In this document: positions 1-8,891 of the stretch, one piece after another | How positions within the stretch are numbered: position 1 is the stretch's first letter | Layout: each line of letters begins with the position of its first letter | Source of the DNA: Mycoplasmatota bacterium | GTDB taxonomy: Bacteria; Bacillota_I; Bacilli_A; Haloplasmatales; Haloplasmataceae | Length of the DNA: 64,000 nucleotides | Reading direction: 5' to 3' | NCBI GenBank assembly: GCA_018394295.1 | Contig: CP074573.1 | Coordinates: forward strand, 930,001 to 994,000 | Notes under the pieces: generated by a model | The model's input: only the letters and a program-made list of their open reading frames with translations | The model's database searches: none | What the model was told of the DNA's origin: nothing | Translations under genes and position numbers: made by a program

Positions 1-141
1 TTCAGGGAACATCACTGTAATAAAAATAAAGGTAAATACTAACATAGCGGATATAACAGATACAAAAATATTCATATCTAATCCATATTTTTTAAAATTT
101 CTCTCGTGTAATTTTTCAACTGCGTTTGTGATTTTTTTCAA
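1..141 (-). CDS. BCCT-type (betaine/carnitine/choline) transporter, N-terminal fragment
   Basis: Only the first 47 codons lie in the window; the gene runs off the left edge. Translation starts at a TTG (139-141) with an AAGGAG site 8 nt upstream. The product opens with a short basic cytoplasmic stretch, then a transmembrane helix ending in the residues MFPE. An N-terminal helix ending in a phenylalanine-proline-glutamate turn is typical of BCCT osmolyte transporters, so a role in glycine betaine or related solute uptake at the membrane is suggested. The family call rests on this one helix and is tentative. The gene is preceded by a long leader with its own terminator (158-204), so it is probably controlled by attenuation. 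Confidence 0.5.
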   Translation of the reverse strand, partial: MKKITNAVEKLHERNFKKYGLDMNIFVSVISAMLVFTFIFITVMFPE

Positions 142-403
142 ATAATCAACTCCTTATGAAAATAAAAAGCACCCTAACTCTTTATGTAAAGAGTTAGAGT
201 GCTTAAGTTTCGCATTAAAAATACTCACATTATATCACTAAAAGTAATATAGTTCATTACCTATTATTGATCCTGAACAAGCCCCAGTTCTTATAAAAAC
301 GATTTTCATTTCTGATTTCTCTATTAAGAGTAGACTTATATATCTCCGCATAATGCATAGATATACTCATATACCAGATACTCACAGATTTTACTTCTCT
401 ACC
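142..403 (-). promoter_or_regulatory. Long structured leader of the BCCT-type gene
   Basis: About 260 nt of untranslated RNA separate the promoter at 410-438 from the TTG start. The leader contains several short inverted segments and ends in a strong terminator (158-204) just before the ribosome-binding site. This is the layout of a riboswitch or attenuator. I could not match it to T-box, SAM, lysine, glycine or c-di-AMP consensus elements, so the ligand is unknown. Confidence 0.5.
158..204 (-). terminator. Intrinsic terminator inside the BCCT leader (attenuator)
   Basis: A near-perfect stem (AAGCACTCTAACTCTTTA paired with TAAAGAGTTAGGGTGCTT, one mismatch) is followed on the minus strand by a T-rich tract. 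It lies between the promoter and the start codon of the downstream gene, so it can only act as an attenuator of that gene. Confidence 0.75.
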
Positions 404-409
404 TTAATA

Positions 410-438
410 ATTATAACATATGTGAAAGTAAATAGCAA
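410..438 (-). promoter_or_regulatory. SigA-type promoter for the BCCT leader
   Basis: On the minus strand TTGCTA and TATAAT are separated by 17 bp. Initiation would fall near 403, giving the long leader described above. Confidence 0.6.
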
Positions 439-608
439 ACTATCCTATTGAAGTACAGTCGTAGTTAACTAAAACATCCATTTTATAGTCATTATATATC
501 AATAAATCATATTGTCTATTTCCACCAAAAATAACTGTTTTTATGTGGTATCTAGAAGGGAAGAGTGCATTGATCCACAAAAGTAATAGTAGATTGAATA
601 TAGGGAAA

Positions 609-629
609 GCCAGCGTCTTAGGCGCTGGC
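609..629 (-). terminator. GC-rich hairpin after the DUF2922 gene
   Basis: GCCAGCG and CGCTGGC form a 7-bp stem, the most GC-rich stretch of the neighbourhood, about 60 nt past the stop of the minus-strand DUF2922 gene. The tail is only TTTCCC, so termination strength is uncertain. The rest of 440-690 shows no gene. Confidence 0.4.
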
Positions 630-689
630 CAGTAATAGAGGCTATAAGCAAATTTAAATTAGTTGTTTACCACAACCCTATTATTATAA

Positions 690-911
690 TTATGGTAAAG
701 TAATTTCATCAACGGTTCTTGTTACAAAATAAGCACCTTTGATTGCGACTAAAGCACCATTTTTACTATTAATCACATCATTAGTGATGATAGTATTCAT
801 CGCTTGTTTTATGCTTAGTTCATCAATTGGTTCTTTTGGTTCATCAATGTTGAGTGTGAATGTTTTATTATTTTCAGCCATAAAAACTAATTGTAATTTT
901 TTGTCTGTCAT
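690..911 (-). CDS. DUF2922 family small protein
   Basis: A 73-residue protein starting at an ATG with a strong AGGAGGTGAG site. The pattern (LVFMAENNKTFTL near the start, then an IDELSIKQAMNTI segment and a C-terminal GAYFVTRT.. strand) matches the DUF2922 family, whose function is unknown. Small DUF2922 and DUF1659 genes are usually adjacent in Firmicutes, and that is so here (36 nt between them, same strand), so they are probably co-transcribed. No signal peptide or membrane segment is visible. Confidence 0.75.
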   Translation of the reverse strand: MTDKKLQLVFMAENNKTFTLNIDEPKEPIDELSIKQAMNTIITNDVINSKNGALVAIKGAYFVTRTVDEITLP

Positions 912-947
912 TTATTCTCACCTCCTATTCATTAATTAATTAAGAAA

Positions 948-1169
948 TTAAATTGCAGCTAAAACGTAATCTTCATCAACACAAATGTTAGAAATAGGTT
1001 GTGAAAATAAAGGAGCTAAACTATTACCAACATCATATATTTGTTGTTCAGTTGCAGTCTCACGAATATTTTTGATTGATTTTCTTGAGTAGACTGGATT
1101 TCCTTTTCCATCAACACCATTATCTAGTACTAAGATTAATGTTTTGCCATCAAACTCTTTATTCATCAT
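948..1169 (-). CDS. DUF1659 family small protein
   Basis: A 73-residue protein resembling DUF1659: a short beta-rich N-terminus (LILVLDNGVDGKGNPVY), then S.K.I...AT..QIY.VG..LA.L and a C-terminal DEDYVLAA. Function is unknown. The ATG at 1169 lies 5 nt after GGGAGG and the ATG at 1166 lies 8 nt after it, so either could be used; an upstream in-frame GTG overlaps the ribosome-binding site and was not chosen. It is the first gene of the pair with the DUF2922 gene. Confidence 0.75.
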   Translation of the reverse strand: MMNKEFDGKTLILVLDNGVDGKGNPVYSRKSIKNIRETATEQQIYDVGNSLAPLFSQPISNICVDEDYVLAAI

Positions 1170-1327
1170 CTCCACCTCCCTTCATACTATAAATAAATCA
1201 TTTTTCATAAAATGGGGAAAAAACTTTAAAAAATATTAGTAAATGATAAAATATGATTATAACTATACAAGTTAGTTTTGGTGATTTTCTTTAGGAAAAA
1301 TTAGATTATGTTATAGTAAATTTGTGT

Positions 1328-1333
1328 TATAAT
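1328..1333 (+). promoter_or_regulatory. Probable -10 box of trmFO
   Basis: TATAAT lies 33 nt before the trmFO start, with an AGGAGA ribosome-binding site in between. No convincing -35 box is seen at 16-18 bp. Confidence 0.4.
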
Positions 1334-1366
1334 AATAGATAGATTTATAAATTAGGAGATGTATAT

Positions 1367-2674
1367 ATGGACACAGTTGTAAATATCATTGGGGCAGGAC
1401 TTGCTGGTAGTGAAGCCTGTTATCAGTTAGCTAAACGAGGTATAAAGGTACGTTTATATGAAATGAGACCTAAAAAGAAAACGGAGGCCCATCAAACAGG
1501 TTTTTTCGCAGAACTTGTATGTAGTAACTCCTTACGAGCAAATAGTTTAGAAAACGCTGTAGGCGTTTTAAAAGAAGAAATGCGTTTATTAGATTCTTTA
1601 ATCATTCGAGTAGCAGATAAAACACAAATTCCTGCTGGGGGTGCATTAGCTGTTGATAGAGAATCATTTCCAAAAATGGTGACGGATATATTAAATGAAT
1701 TCCCTAATGTTGAAGTTGTTTCAGAAGAAGTTGAAGACATTCCAAGTGGTTTAACGATTATCGCATCGGGTCCATTAACTAGTCCTAAACTGCATCATAA
1801 AATTCAAGAAATGTTAGGTAGTGAATACTTTTATTTTTACGATGCAGCAGCACCGATTGTTGATAAAGAATCCATTAATTTTGATAAAGTTTATTTGAAA
1901 TCACGCTATGATAAAGGCGAAGCAGCTTACTTGAATTGTCCAATGACTGAGGATGAGTTCAATCGATTTTATGATGCTTTGGTGAGTGCTGAAGTTGTAA
2001 AACCAAAATCATTTGAAAAAGAAATCTTTTTTGAAGGCTGTATGCCAATTGAAGTCATGGCTTCAAGAGGAAGACAGACTCTGCTTTTTGGTCCTATGAA
2101 ACCAGTCGGTTTAGAAGACCCTAAAACTGGTCAAATTCCTTATGCAGTTGTTCAATTACGTCAAGATAATGCAGCATCTACTATGTACAATTTAGTGGGG
2201 TTTCAGACACACTTAAAATTTCCTGAACAAAAAAGAGTATTTGGCATGATTCCAGGTTTAGAAGAAGCAGAATTTTTACGTTATGGTGTCATGCATCGAA
2301 ATAGTTTTATTAATTCACCACTCTTTTTAAAACCGACTTATCAATATAAAGAAAATGAGGAGATTTTCTTTGCAGGGCAGATGACAGGTGTCGAAGGGTA
2401 TGTGGAGAGTGCAGCATCTGGAATGGTTGCAGGTATTAATATGGCTCGGTTATTAGAAAATGAAGCATTTATTGAATTTCCAAATGAAACAATTATTGGT
2501 TCAATGAGCCAATACATTACAAATACGAACGCTTCAAATTTTCAACCTATGAATGCTAATTTTGGGATTGTTCCCCCATTGAACTTTAAACATAAGAAAA
2601 AAGAACGAAAATCATTATATGGGAAACGAGCCCTTGAGGAAATTAAGCGTATAAAAGAAAAATATCAATTATAA
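1367..2674 (+). CDS. trmFO: Methylenetetrahydrofolate-tRNA (uracil-5-)-methyltransferase TrmFO
   Basis: This flavoenzyme makes ribothymidine at position 54 in the T-loop of tRNA, using methylenetetrahydrofolate and FAD. The 435-residue length is normal. The N-terminus has the dinucleotide-binding motif GAGLAGSEA (about residues 9-17), followed by [11 protein letters not shown] with a conserved cysteine and, mid-protein, [18 protein letters not shown] with the second family cysteine. [17 protein letters not shown] segment near residue 340 completes the FAD fold. xerC follows after 14 nt, the same neighbour as in Bacillus, but topA, which normally precedes trmFO, is 45 kb away here. Confidence 0.97.
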   Translation: MDTVVNIIGAGLAGSEACYQLAKRGIKVRLYEMRPKKKTEAHQTGFFAELVCSNSLRANSLENAVGVLKEEMRLLDSLIIRVADKTQIPAGGALAVDRESFPKMVTDILNEFPNVEVVSEEVEDIPSGLTIIASGPLTSPKLHHKIQEMLGSEYFYFYDAAAPIVDKESINFDKVYLKSRYDKGEAAYLNCPMTEDEFNRFYDALVSAEVVKPKSFEKEIFFEGCMPIEVMASRGRQTLLFGPMKPVGLEDPKTGQIPYAVVQLRQDNAASTMYNLVGFQTHLKFPEQKRVFGMIPGLEEAEFLRYGVMHRNSFINSPLFLKPTYQYKENEEIFFAGQMTGVEGYVESAASGMVAGINMARLLENEAFIEFPNETIIGSMSQYITNTNASNFQPMNANFGIVPPLNFKHKKKERKSLYGKRALEEIKRIKEKYQL

Positions 2675-2688
2675 AGTGATGTGATAGG

Positions 2689-3588
2689 ATGGAACACTAT
2701 ATTGTCATGTTTAAAAATTATTTAGCTCATGAAAGAAATTTTTCATATCATACCATAACAAACTATGAAATTGATTTACGTGATTTTTATGAATTTTTAG
2801 AAATAGATGGGATAGAAAAAGTTAGTGACATGACCTATCAGTTAGCGAGAAAGTATTTGGCATTTTTACATAAACGTCAATTATCGAAAGCAACATTAGC
2901 GAGAAAAATTTCTTCTCTTAGAACGTTTTATAAATATTTACAAAGCAAAAAATATGTTGAAGATAATCCGTTTTTGATGTTGTCTTTACCAAAAAAGGAA
3001 AAGAAAATACCCAAGTTTTTTTATCCCAAAGAAATTCAAGAACTTTATAACAGCATTGATCTAAATGATTTTTTAGGTGAACGAAATCTAGCAATCATCG
3101 AATTACTATATGGGTCAGGATTACGTGTTAGTGAATTATGTAATTTAGAATTATCACATATCCATTTTGACAACAAAGTGATATTAGTAAAGGGAAAAGG
3201 GAATAAAGAGCGGATAGTACCTATGAATGATTATTGCTTTGAAGCAGTTGTGAATTATATAAACAATAGTCGTAAGCGATTATTAATGAAATCTAAATCA
3301 AATACCTATGTATTATTTTTGAATCATCGAGGAACGAAACTTACCGTTCGAGGGGTACGAGATATTTTGAGTCGATTGATTAGTCATACTTCAAAAATTT
3401 CAAGTATTTCTCCGCATATGTTGCGTCATACATTTGCGACTCATTTACTCAATAATGGAGCTGATATAAGAAGTGTTCAAGAATTATTGGGTCATTCTCA
3501 ATTATCAACAACACAAATCTATACCCATGTATCTAAAGAACAATTAAGAAAAGTTTATATGGAAGCACATCCTCATGCAAAGGAGTAG
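2689..3588 (+). CDS. xerC: Tyrosine recombinase XerC
   Basis: A 299-residue tyrosine recombinase that resolves chromosome dimers at dif, normally together with XerD. It has an N-terminal SAM-like DNA-binding domain (about 1-90) and a catalytic domain with the full set of active residues: R146 (GSGLRVSEL), K170 (VKGKGNKER), H243 and R246 (PHMLRHTFATH), H269 (LLGHSQLS) and the nucleophile Y278 (TQIYTH). Position directly after trmFO is the classical xerC/codV place. The hslV-hslU-codY genes that often follow are missing and dut is there instead. Confidence 0.93.
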   Translation: MEHYIVMFKNYLAHERNFSYHTITNYEIDLRDFYEFLEIDGIEKVSDMTYQLARKYLAFLHKRQLSKATLARKISSLRTFYKYLQSKKYVEDNPFLMLSLPKKEKKIPKFFYPKEIQELYNSIDLNDFLGERNLAIIELLYGSGLRVSELCNLELSHIHFDNKVILVKGKGNKERIVPMNDYCFEAVVNYINNSRKRLLMKSKSNTYVLFLNHRGTKLTVRGVRDILSRLISHTSKISSISPHMLRHTFATHLLNNGADIRSVQELLGHSQLSTTQIYTHVSKEQLRKVYMEAHPHAKE

Positions 3589-3594
3589 ATTAGA

Positions 3595-4044
3595 ATGAGA
3601 ACAAGAGGTTTTGAAATTGTTAATGGATATGAAAATGAATCAATTACGATTCCTATGCGACAAACCCTATATTCAGCTGGTTATGATATCGAAGCTTGTG
3701 AAACAGTTGAAATCGCACCGAATGAAGTAAAACTAGTCAAAACAGGTTTAAAAGCATACATGTTAGAGGATGAATTATTAAAACTCTATATTCGTTCTAG
3801 TATGGCAATTAATAAAGGTGTTATGTTAGCTAACAATGTTGGAATTATTGATAGTGATTACTATAATAATGAAAAAAATAATGGACATATTATAATCCCT
3901 TTATACAATTTTTCTAATCAATTGCTCATAATATATAAAGGTGAGAAAATAGCTCAAGGTATCTTTGAAAAATATTTAGTGGTTGACAAGGATACTCCCA
4001 ACCACCAAATAAGAAAAGGTGGATTTGGAAGTAGTAATCACTAA
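3595..4044 (+). CDS. dut: dUTP diphosphatase (trimeric dUTPase)
   Basis: Hydrolyses dUTP to dUMP and diphosphate, keeping uracil out of DNA. The five dUTPase motifs are present in order: AGYDIEA (1), RSSMAINKG (2), NVGIIDSDYY (3), GEKIAQGIF (4) and the glycine-rich C-terminal RKGGFGSS (5). Motif 3 continues YNNEKNNGH instead of the usual YRGE, a form I associate with Bacillus phage-type dUTPases such as YosS, so this copy may derive from a phage. It starts 6 nt after xerC at an ATG with AAGGAG. Confidence 0.9.
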   Translation: MRTRGFEIVNGYENESITIPMRQTLYSAGYDIEACETVEIAPNEVKLVKTGLKAYMLEDELLKLYIRSSMAINKGVMLANNVGIIDSDYYNNEKNNGHIIIPLYNFSNQLLIIYKGEKIAQGIFEKYLVVDKDTPNHQIRKGGFGSSNH

Positions 4045-4077
4045 ATATAAAAAAAACAAAAAAAACACATTAAGTAA

Positions 4078-4106
4078 TTGAAAAAACATTATAAATGTGA
4101 TATACT
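4078..4106 (+). promoter_or_regulatory. Promoter of rpsB
   Basis: TTGAAA and TATACT separated by 17 bp, placing initiation near 4113, about 115 nt before the rpsB start. Confidence 0.75.
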
Positions 4107-4112
4107 ATAATG

Positions 4113-4226
4113 CGGCAAAAAATACACACACAAATGAGAATATCGTCGGGTGCTAGGTTTTAGTGGCGGTTTTCGTAGAAATTTGTGGAGGCCAAACAAA
4201 ATAAAATTTAGGAGGAAATTATTTAC
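4113..4226 (+). promoter_or_regulatory. rpsB 5' leader, likely S2 autoregulatory RNA
   Basis: The untranslated leader has a GC-rich structured core (around 4144-4193: GTCGGGTGCTAGG, then GTGGCGG and GTGGAGGCC) unlike its AT-rich surroundings. Firmicute rpsB leaders commonly carry a structure bound by ribosomal protein S2 for feedback. The position and composition fit that, but I did not fold it. Confidence 0.45.
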
Positions 4227-5030
4227 ATGGCAGTAGTTTCAATGAAACAATTATTAGAAGCTGGTGTTCATTTTGGACATCAAACACGTAGATGGAATCC
4301 AAAAATGGAAAAATACATCTATGCAAAACGTAATGGAATTTATATTATTGATTTACAAAAATCACAAGCTAAAATTGATGAAGGATACAAATTAATATTT
4401 GATATCGTCAAAGATGGTGGAAAAATATTATTTGTTGGGACAAAAAAACAAGCACAACACGCAGTAAGAGAAGAAGCGATTCGTGCAAATCAATATTATG
4501 TGAATCAACGTTGGCTTGGAGGAACTTTAACTAATTATGCAACACTTAAAACACGTATTAATCGTTTATTTGAGTTAGAAGCAATGGTTGAAGATGGTTC
4601 AATTTCAAATTACCCTAAAAAAGAACAAATTTTAATGAAAAAAGAATTAGAAAAATTGCAAAAATTCTTTAATGGAATTAAAGATATGAATCAATTACCA
4701 AGTGCGTTATTCGTTATCGATCCTAAAAAAGAAAAAAATGCGATTTTAGAAGCACGTAAGTTACATATTCCTGTATTTGGAATTGTTGATACAAACTGTG
4801 ATCCTGACGATCTTGACTTTGTAATTCCAGCAAACGATGATGCTATTAGAGCTGTTAAATTAATATTAACAGTAATGGCAAACGCTGCTGTTGAAGCTCA
4901 AGGTGGCACTATAGTTCGTCTAAACGAAAGTAGAGACAGAGATCGTGACCGTAGAGAAGAAAGAAAAGATAGTCAAACTAAGCAAGTAGTTGAAGAGAAA
5001 AAGGAGACTACTGAGGAATCTGCAGAATAA
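4227..5030 (+). CDS. rpsB: 30S ribosomal protein S2
   Basis: Small-subunit ribosomal protein needed to hold S1 and the mRNA platform. The family opening [22 protein letters not shown] is clear (quoted here only as a pattern: [11 protein letters not shown] then RRWNPKM), followed by [11 protein letters not shown] and the C-terminal [12 protein letters not shown] region. At 267 residues it is a little longer than usual because of a highly charged tail rich in Arg, Asp, Glu and Lys from about residue 232. It has its own promoter and terminator but is followed by its usual partner tsf. Confidence 0.98.
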   Translation: MAVVSMKQLLEAGVHFGHQTRRWNPKMEKYIYAKRNGIYIIDLQKSQAKIDEGYKLIFDIVKDGGKILFVGTKKQAQHAVREEAIRANQYYVNQRWLGGTLTNYATLKTRINRLFELEAMVEDGSISNYPKKEQILMKKELEKLQKFFNGIKDMNQLPSALFVIDPKKEKNAILEARKLHIPVFGIVDTNCDPDDLDFVIPANDDAIRAVKLILTVMANAAVEAQGGTIVRLNESRDRDRDRREERKDSQTKQVVEEKKETTEESAE

Positions 5031-5043
5031 AATTAATTCTTGT

Positions 5044-5076
5044 GGTGATAAAGTAACTCCTTTATCACCTTTTTTA
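5044..5076 (+). terminator. Terminator between rpsB and tsf
   Basis: GGTGATAAAG and CTTTATCACC form a 10-bp stem followed by seven T. It may reduce rather than abolish transcription into tsf, since no strong separate tsf promoter is evident. Confidence 0.85.
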
Positions 5077-5103
5077 TAAATTATAAAATTAGGAGGAAAT
5101 TAT

Positions 5104-6009
5104 ATGACTGTTACAGCAAAAATGGTAAAAGAGCTACGCGATAAAACTGGTGCAGGTATGATGGATTGTAAAAAAGCATTAGTGGCTTGTGAAGGAGATA
5201 TGGGAGAAGCTATTGATTGGTTGCGAGAAAAAGGAATCGCAAAAGCAGCGAAGAAAGCAGGTAGAATTGCGGCAGAAGGTTTGTGTGAAGTCGTAATCGA
5301 AGGTAATACTGCATTTTTATTTGAATTAAATTCAGAAACAGATTTTGTTGCTAAAAATGATCAGTTTTTAAATTTACTTAGTAAATTAGGTAAAATTCTA
5401 ATTGAAGCAAAGCCAGCTGATATAACTGAAGCTTTATCCATTGAAAAAGAAGGAAAAACTGTAGAAGCTCATGTTGTAGAAGCGAGTGCTAAAATTGGTG
5501 AAAAATTGACTTTACGTCGTGTAACTAAAGTAACTAAAACAGATACTCAAGTTTTTGGTACCTATAAACATATGGGTGGAAAAATTGCGGTTATTACTGT
5601 TTTAGAAGGAGATAATCCTGTAGCTGCTAAAGATATCGCAATGCATGTGGCCGCTATTAATCCAAGATACATTGATGAAACAGGTGTTAATGCAGCTGAT
5701 GTTGAACATGAAAGAACAATGTTTACAAAAGAATTTGAAAATGAATTAGCGAATGAAACCAATGAAAAAGCTAAAGCAGCTAAAATGAAACGTATTCCAC
5801 AAATTGTTGAGGGTAAAGTAAATAAATGGTTAAAAGAATCTTGTTTAGTTGAACAACCATTTGTTAAAAATCCAGATGTAACAGTTTTACAATATACAGA
5901 AAGCAATAATAGTAAAGTCGTTCAGTTCATCCGTTTTGAAGTTGGTGAAGGAATCGAGAAGAAAGTAGATAACTTTGCAGAAGAAGTAAGGGCTCAAGTT
6001 CGTGCATAA
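5104..6009 (+). CDS. tsf: Elongation factor Ts
   Basis: Guanine-nucleotide exchange factor for EF-Tu. The N-terminal UBA-like domain has the signature ELRDKTGAGMMDCKKAL, followed by ALNSETDFVAKN-like text (here FELNSETDFVAKND near residue 77) that contacts EF-Tu, then the two coiled/dimerisation subdomains. The length of 301 residues is normal. The start follows AGGAGG by 8 nt. Confidence 0.98.
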   Translation: MTVTAKMVKELRDKTGAGMMDCKKALVACEGDMGEAIDWLREKGIAKAAKKAGRIAAEGLCEVVIEGNTAFLFELNSETDFVAKNDQFLNLLSKLGKILIEAKPADITEALSIEKEGKTVEAHVVEASAKIGEKLTLRRVTKVTKTDTQVFGTYKHMGGKIAVITVLEGDNPVAAKDIAMHVAAINPRYIDETGVNAADVEHERTMFTKEFENELANETNEKAKAAKMKRIPQIVEGKVNKWLKESCLVEQPFVKNPDVTVLQYTESNNSKVVQFIRFEVGEGIEKKVDNFAEEVRAQVRA

Positions 6010-6013
6010 ATAT

Positions 6014-6031
6014 AAGGCACGCTTGTGCCTT
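6014..6031 (+). terminator. Short hairpin after tsf
   Basis: AAGGCAC and GTGCCTT form a 7-bp stem around GCTT, but only a weak T tract follows. It may be an attenuator or an RNA-stability hairpin between tsf and pyrH. Confidence 0.5.
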
Positions 6032-6061
6032 ATTCTTAAACTTTAAAAGGATGGTATTAAG

Positions 6062-6784
6062 ATGGATAATAAACATTATAAACGGGTCATATTAAAATTA
6101 AGTGGCGAAGCTTTAAGTGGTGATAAAAAGGTTGGAATTGATCCAATTACTGTTAAAGAAATCGCTATGGAAATTAAAGATGCTTATTCTACTGGTGTTC
6201 AAATAGGAATTATTGTTGGTGGTGGCAATATTTGGCGTGGAAAATCAGCAAGTGAAATGGGTATGGAACGAGCGAGCGCTGATTATATGGGGATGTTAGC
6301 TACTGTTATGAATGCGTTAGCCTTACAAAACGCTTTAGAATCAATTGGTGTTGATACCCGTGCGATGACTTCAATTAGTATGGAAGCAGTTGCAGAACCA
6401 TATATTCGTCGACGTGCGATTAGACATTTAGAAAAAGGCCGAATCGTTATTTTTGGCGGTGGAACTGGGAATCCTTATTTTTCTACCGATACAACTGCAG
6501 CACTTCGTGCTGCTGAAATTGACGCTGAAGCGATACTAATGGCAAAAAATCGCGTAGATGGCGTTTATGATAGTGACCCAGTTATTAATCCAAATGCAAA
6601 AAAATACGAAGTTCTTACTTTTTTAGAATTATTAAATCGTAATCTAGGTGTTATGGATTCAACAGCAGCATCATTATGTATGGATAATAATATTGATGTT
6701 GTTCTGTTTAATATGAATACAAAAGGAAATATCAAAAAGGCAGTTGAAGGCCAAAAAATAGGTACTACAGTGAAAGGGAGATGA
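6062..6784 (+). CDS. pyrH: UMP kinase
   Basis: Phosphorylates UMP to UDP in pyrimidine nucleotide synthesis; bacterial UMP kinases are hexameric members of the amino-acid-kinase family. Key segments are KLSGEALSG at the N-terminus, GGGNIWRG (nucleotide binding), [16 protein letters not shown] (UMP binding), [13 protein letters not shown] and the C-terminal GTTV. The length of 240 residues is normal. It ends in TGA, which shows that TGA is a stop codon in this organism. The frr gene starts 4 nt later. Confidence 0.98.
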   Translation: MDNKHYKRVILKLSGEALSGDKKVGIDPITVKEIAMEIKDAYSTGVQIGIIVGGGNIWRGKSASEMGMERASADYMGMLATVMNALALQNALESIGVDTRAMTSISMEAVAEPYIRRRAIRHLEKGRIVIFGGGTGNPYFSTDTTAALRAAEIDAEAILMAKNRVDGVYDSDPVINPNAKKYEVLTFLELLNRNLGVMDSTAASLCMDNNIDVVLFNMNTKGNIKKAVEGQKIGTTVKGR

Positions 6785-6788
6785 AAAA

Positions 6789-7346
6789 ATGCCAGATACA
6801 ATTTTATTTGATGCTGAAGAGAGAATGGAAAAAGCAGTAGAATCATTTCGTCATGAATTATCAACTATCAGAACAGGGCGAGCTAGTGCTAGTGTTTTAG
6901 ACCGTATTACCGTAGATTATTACGGTGCACCAACACCAATTAATCAAACCTCATCAGTGACAACTCCTGAGGCACGTTTATTGGTAGTTAAACCTTATGA
7001 CAAATCTATGGTAAAAGCTGTTGAAAAAGCAATTTTATCATCTGATTTAGGTATTACACCATCAAATGACGGACAAGTAATTCGGATTTCTTTTCCGCAA
7101 TTAACAGAAGAAAGACGTAAAGAACTTGCTAAACGTGTTCACAAATATGGTGAAGAAGCAAAAGTAGCTGTTCGTAATATTAGACGTGATGCTAATGATC
7201 AATTAAAGAAATTAGAAAAAAATAGCACCATTACAGAAGATGATTTAAAAGGTTACATTGAAGATGTGCAAACATTTACAAATGATTATACGAAAAAAAT
7301 AGACGAATATGTAGAAGAAAAAGAAAAAGATATTCTAAATGTATAA
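6789..7346 (+). CDS. frr: Ribosome recycling factor
   Basis: Splits post-termination ribosomes together with EF-G. The 185-residue protein has the family text [37 protein letters not shown] and the helical [27 protein letters not shown] region (given here as landmarks: [14 protein letters not shown]). It is translationally close to pyrH. An ISL3-type element is inserted 8 nt after the stop and has pushed the gene's terminator 1.5 kb away. Confidence 0.98.
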   Translation: MPDTILFDAEERMEKAVESFRHELSTIRTGRASASVLDRITVDYYGAPTPINQTSSVTTPEARLLVVKPYDKSMVKAVEKAILSSDLGITPSNDGQVIRISFPQLTEERRKELAKRVHKYGEEAKVAVRNIRRDANDQLKKLEKNSTITEDDLKGYIEDVQTFTNDYTKKIDEYVEEKEKDILNV

Positions 7347-7354
7347 AAATAAAA

Positions 7355-8842
7355 GGCTCTTTGTCAAGTAGTGTGGGTAGAGAATATCCAATAAACTGAC
7401 ATTAAATCAATTATGAGGATTAAGCTGAATGGCTTAGTCCTTTTTTCATTATTCCCATTCCATGAGAAATGAGAATTCGTAGTTTAAAATGATGATAGCT
7501 TCTATAACCAAAAGCTATACGCTTGATAACTTTTATTTTATTATTTATACCTTCAATTACACCATTTGTATAATTAGTAGACATTAGATTTAGAATATAG
7601 GATTTATTCTTACGAATAGATTTAACTGATGTTTTCATATAAGCTGATATGTTTGGGTATTCTTGTTCAATTTGATCAAGAGTAGTTGTAAAGAGTTCTG
7701 GATTTTTGTTTTTAATACTATGTAAAAGGTCCTGATATAGTTCATATGTATCTCTAAGTTCATTACTTTGATCTAGTAAATAATTTACAATATCTTCTTC
7801 ACACATCATTTGTTTAAAACAATAAACTTTTCTATAATTTTTGATGTCTAATTTAGCCCGATCTTTCAATATAAGCTTCCAATAACGTTTAAACTTATTG
7901 TAGTTCTTTTTATCTTGATTCATAATTCTAACTCTAGTTTTATTTAATGAGCGAGAGATTAATTGAATAATATGGAATTTATCCATAACTATTTTAGCGT
8001 TAGGAAAGAGCATCTTTATAAGTTGAATGTAGGGCTTGTACATATCGATAACGATTAATTTTACACTTCTCCTTGCTTTTTTAGTGTATCGTTGGAAATA
8101 TTTGATTAATGAATTTAAGCGTCTATCTTCAACGATATCAATTATGCTTCCATTATGAGCATCACAAAAAGAAAAGACATAGCCCCTACTGATGATTTAA
8201 CTGATTTAAATTCATCAAAACAAAGTTGTTCAGGTAAATAATTATAATTAGGCTTATGCACTTCATAGAAACTGTTTATAACACGATTTACAGTGGAATG
8301 TGATACATTATGTTCTTTGGCTAAATCACATTCAGAAATCTTATTAGAAGCTGCAAGAGCAACAGCTACTTTAGTATTATTAGATATATAACAATGCTGA
8401 TTAACAATAGATGTCTTGAGAGTAAAGGTACTATTACAATGATGACATTTATAACGTTGTTTTTTAAGTTTTAAATAAGCATTCATATTAGATACTTTAG
8501 GTAAAGTTATTGTAGATGTCTTAAAGCCATGCTTTTCAAACTGGTTATCAAATACACAACCACATGAATAACAATATTGAGGCTGATATGTGAGAGTTCC
8601 ATAATAGATTTGTGATCTAACACCCTTAATAATTTCTTCTGAGTAAAAGTTTTCATTAAAAGAAATATTTTCATCTTTTAAATTTAGTACTTTTACGATA
8701 CAATTGTATTGAGACATATTTCCAATCCTTTCATTAGTGATTTCGTCGTTATTAATTGTATCAGGATATTGGAAATCTGTCTCATTTTTTTATGCAAATT
8801 AAATGGTGTGAGTTTATTACCCACACCAAATATTATAGAACC
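7355..8842 (-). mobile_element. ISL3-type insertion sequence, inactivated
   Basis: A 1,488-bp element with imperfect terminal inverted repeats of about 25 bp: the left end begins GGCTCTTTGTCAAGTAGTGT, and the right end read inward begins GGTTCTATAATATTTGGTGT; both continue GGGTA. It is flanked by identical 8-bp target duplications, AAATAAAA, at 7347-7354 and 8843-8850. Eight-bp duplications are characteristic of ISL3. The single transposase gene on the minus strand is frameshifted, so the copy cannot move by itself. Clean ends and intact duplications suggest a fairly recent insertion. Confidence 0.9.
7420..8717 (-). pseudogene. ISL3 family transposase, frameshifted
   Basis: The N-terminal part (8717 down to 8142) has the two C-x2-C zinc pairs (CYSCGC and CHHC) and an HTH typical of ISL3 transposases, then the first catalytic aspartate region (LCFDEFKS). 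Just after this the frame breaks at a T-rich run near 8175; the true continuation is in the -1 frame (FCDAHNGSIIDIVEDRR). Coding resumes as the longer C-terminal fragment (8043 down to 7420) with the second Asp (VIDMYKPYI) and the catalytic Glu (GVIEGINNKIK). One missing base explains the break. Apart from it the reading frames are intact. Confidence 0.88.
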
Positions 8843-8850
8843 AAATAAAA

Positions 8851-8874
8851 ATGGTAGGAGATCCTACCATTTTT
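8851..8874 (+). terminator. frr terminator displaced by the IS
   Basis: ATGGTAGG and CCTACCAT form an 8-bp stem with T runs on the right and A runs on the left, so it can work in both directions. It sits just beyond the right target duplication of the ISL3 element. Before the insertion it lay immediately after frr. It now ends the minus-strand membrane-protein gene and any read-through from frr. Confidence 0.85.
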
Positions 8875-8891
8875 ATTTTATCTATTAGATT

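Noticed and set aside
5562-5906. 114-codon ORF on the minus strand in tsf
   Set aside because: Shadow of a complete elongation factor Ts gene.
8142-8200. Programmed -1 frameshift in the ISL3 transposase
   Set aside because: The T-rich run does not form a usable X-XXY-YYZ slippery heptamer in the zero frame, and ISL3 elements normally have a single uninterrupted ORF, so a base loss is simpler.
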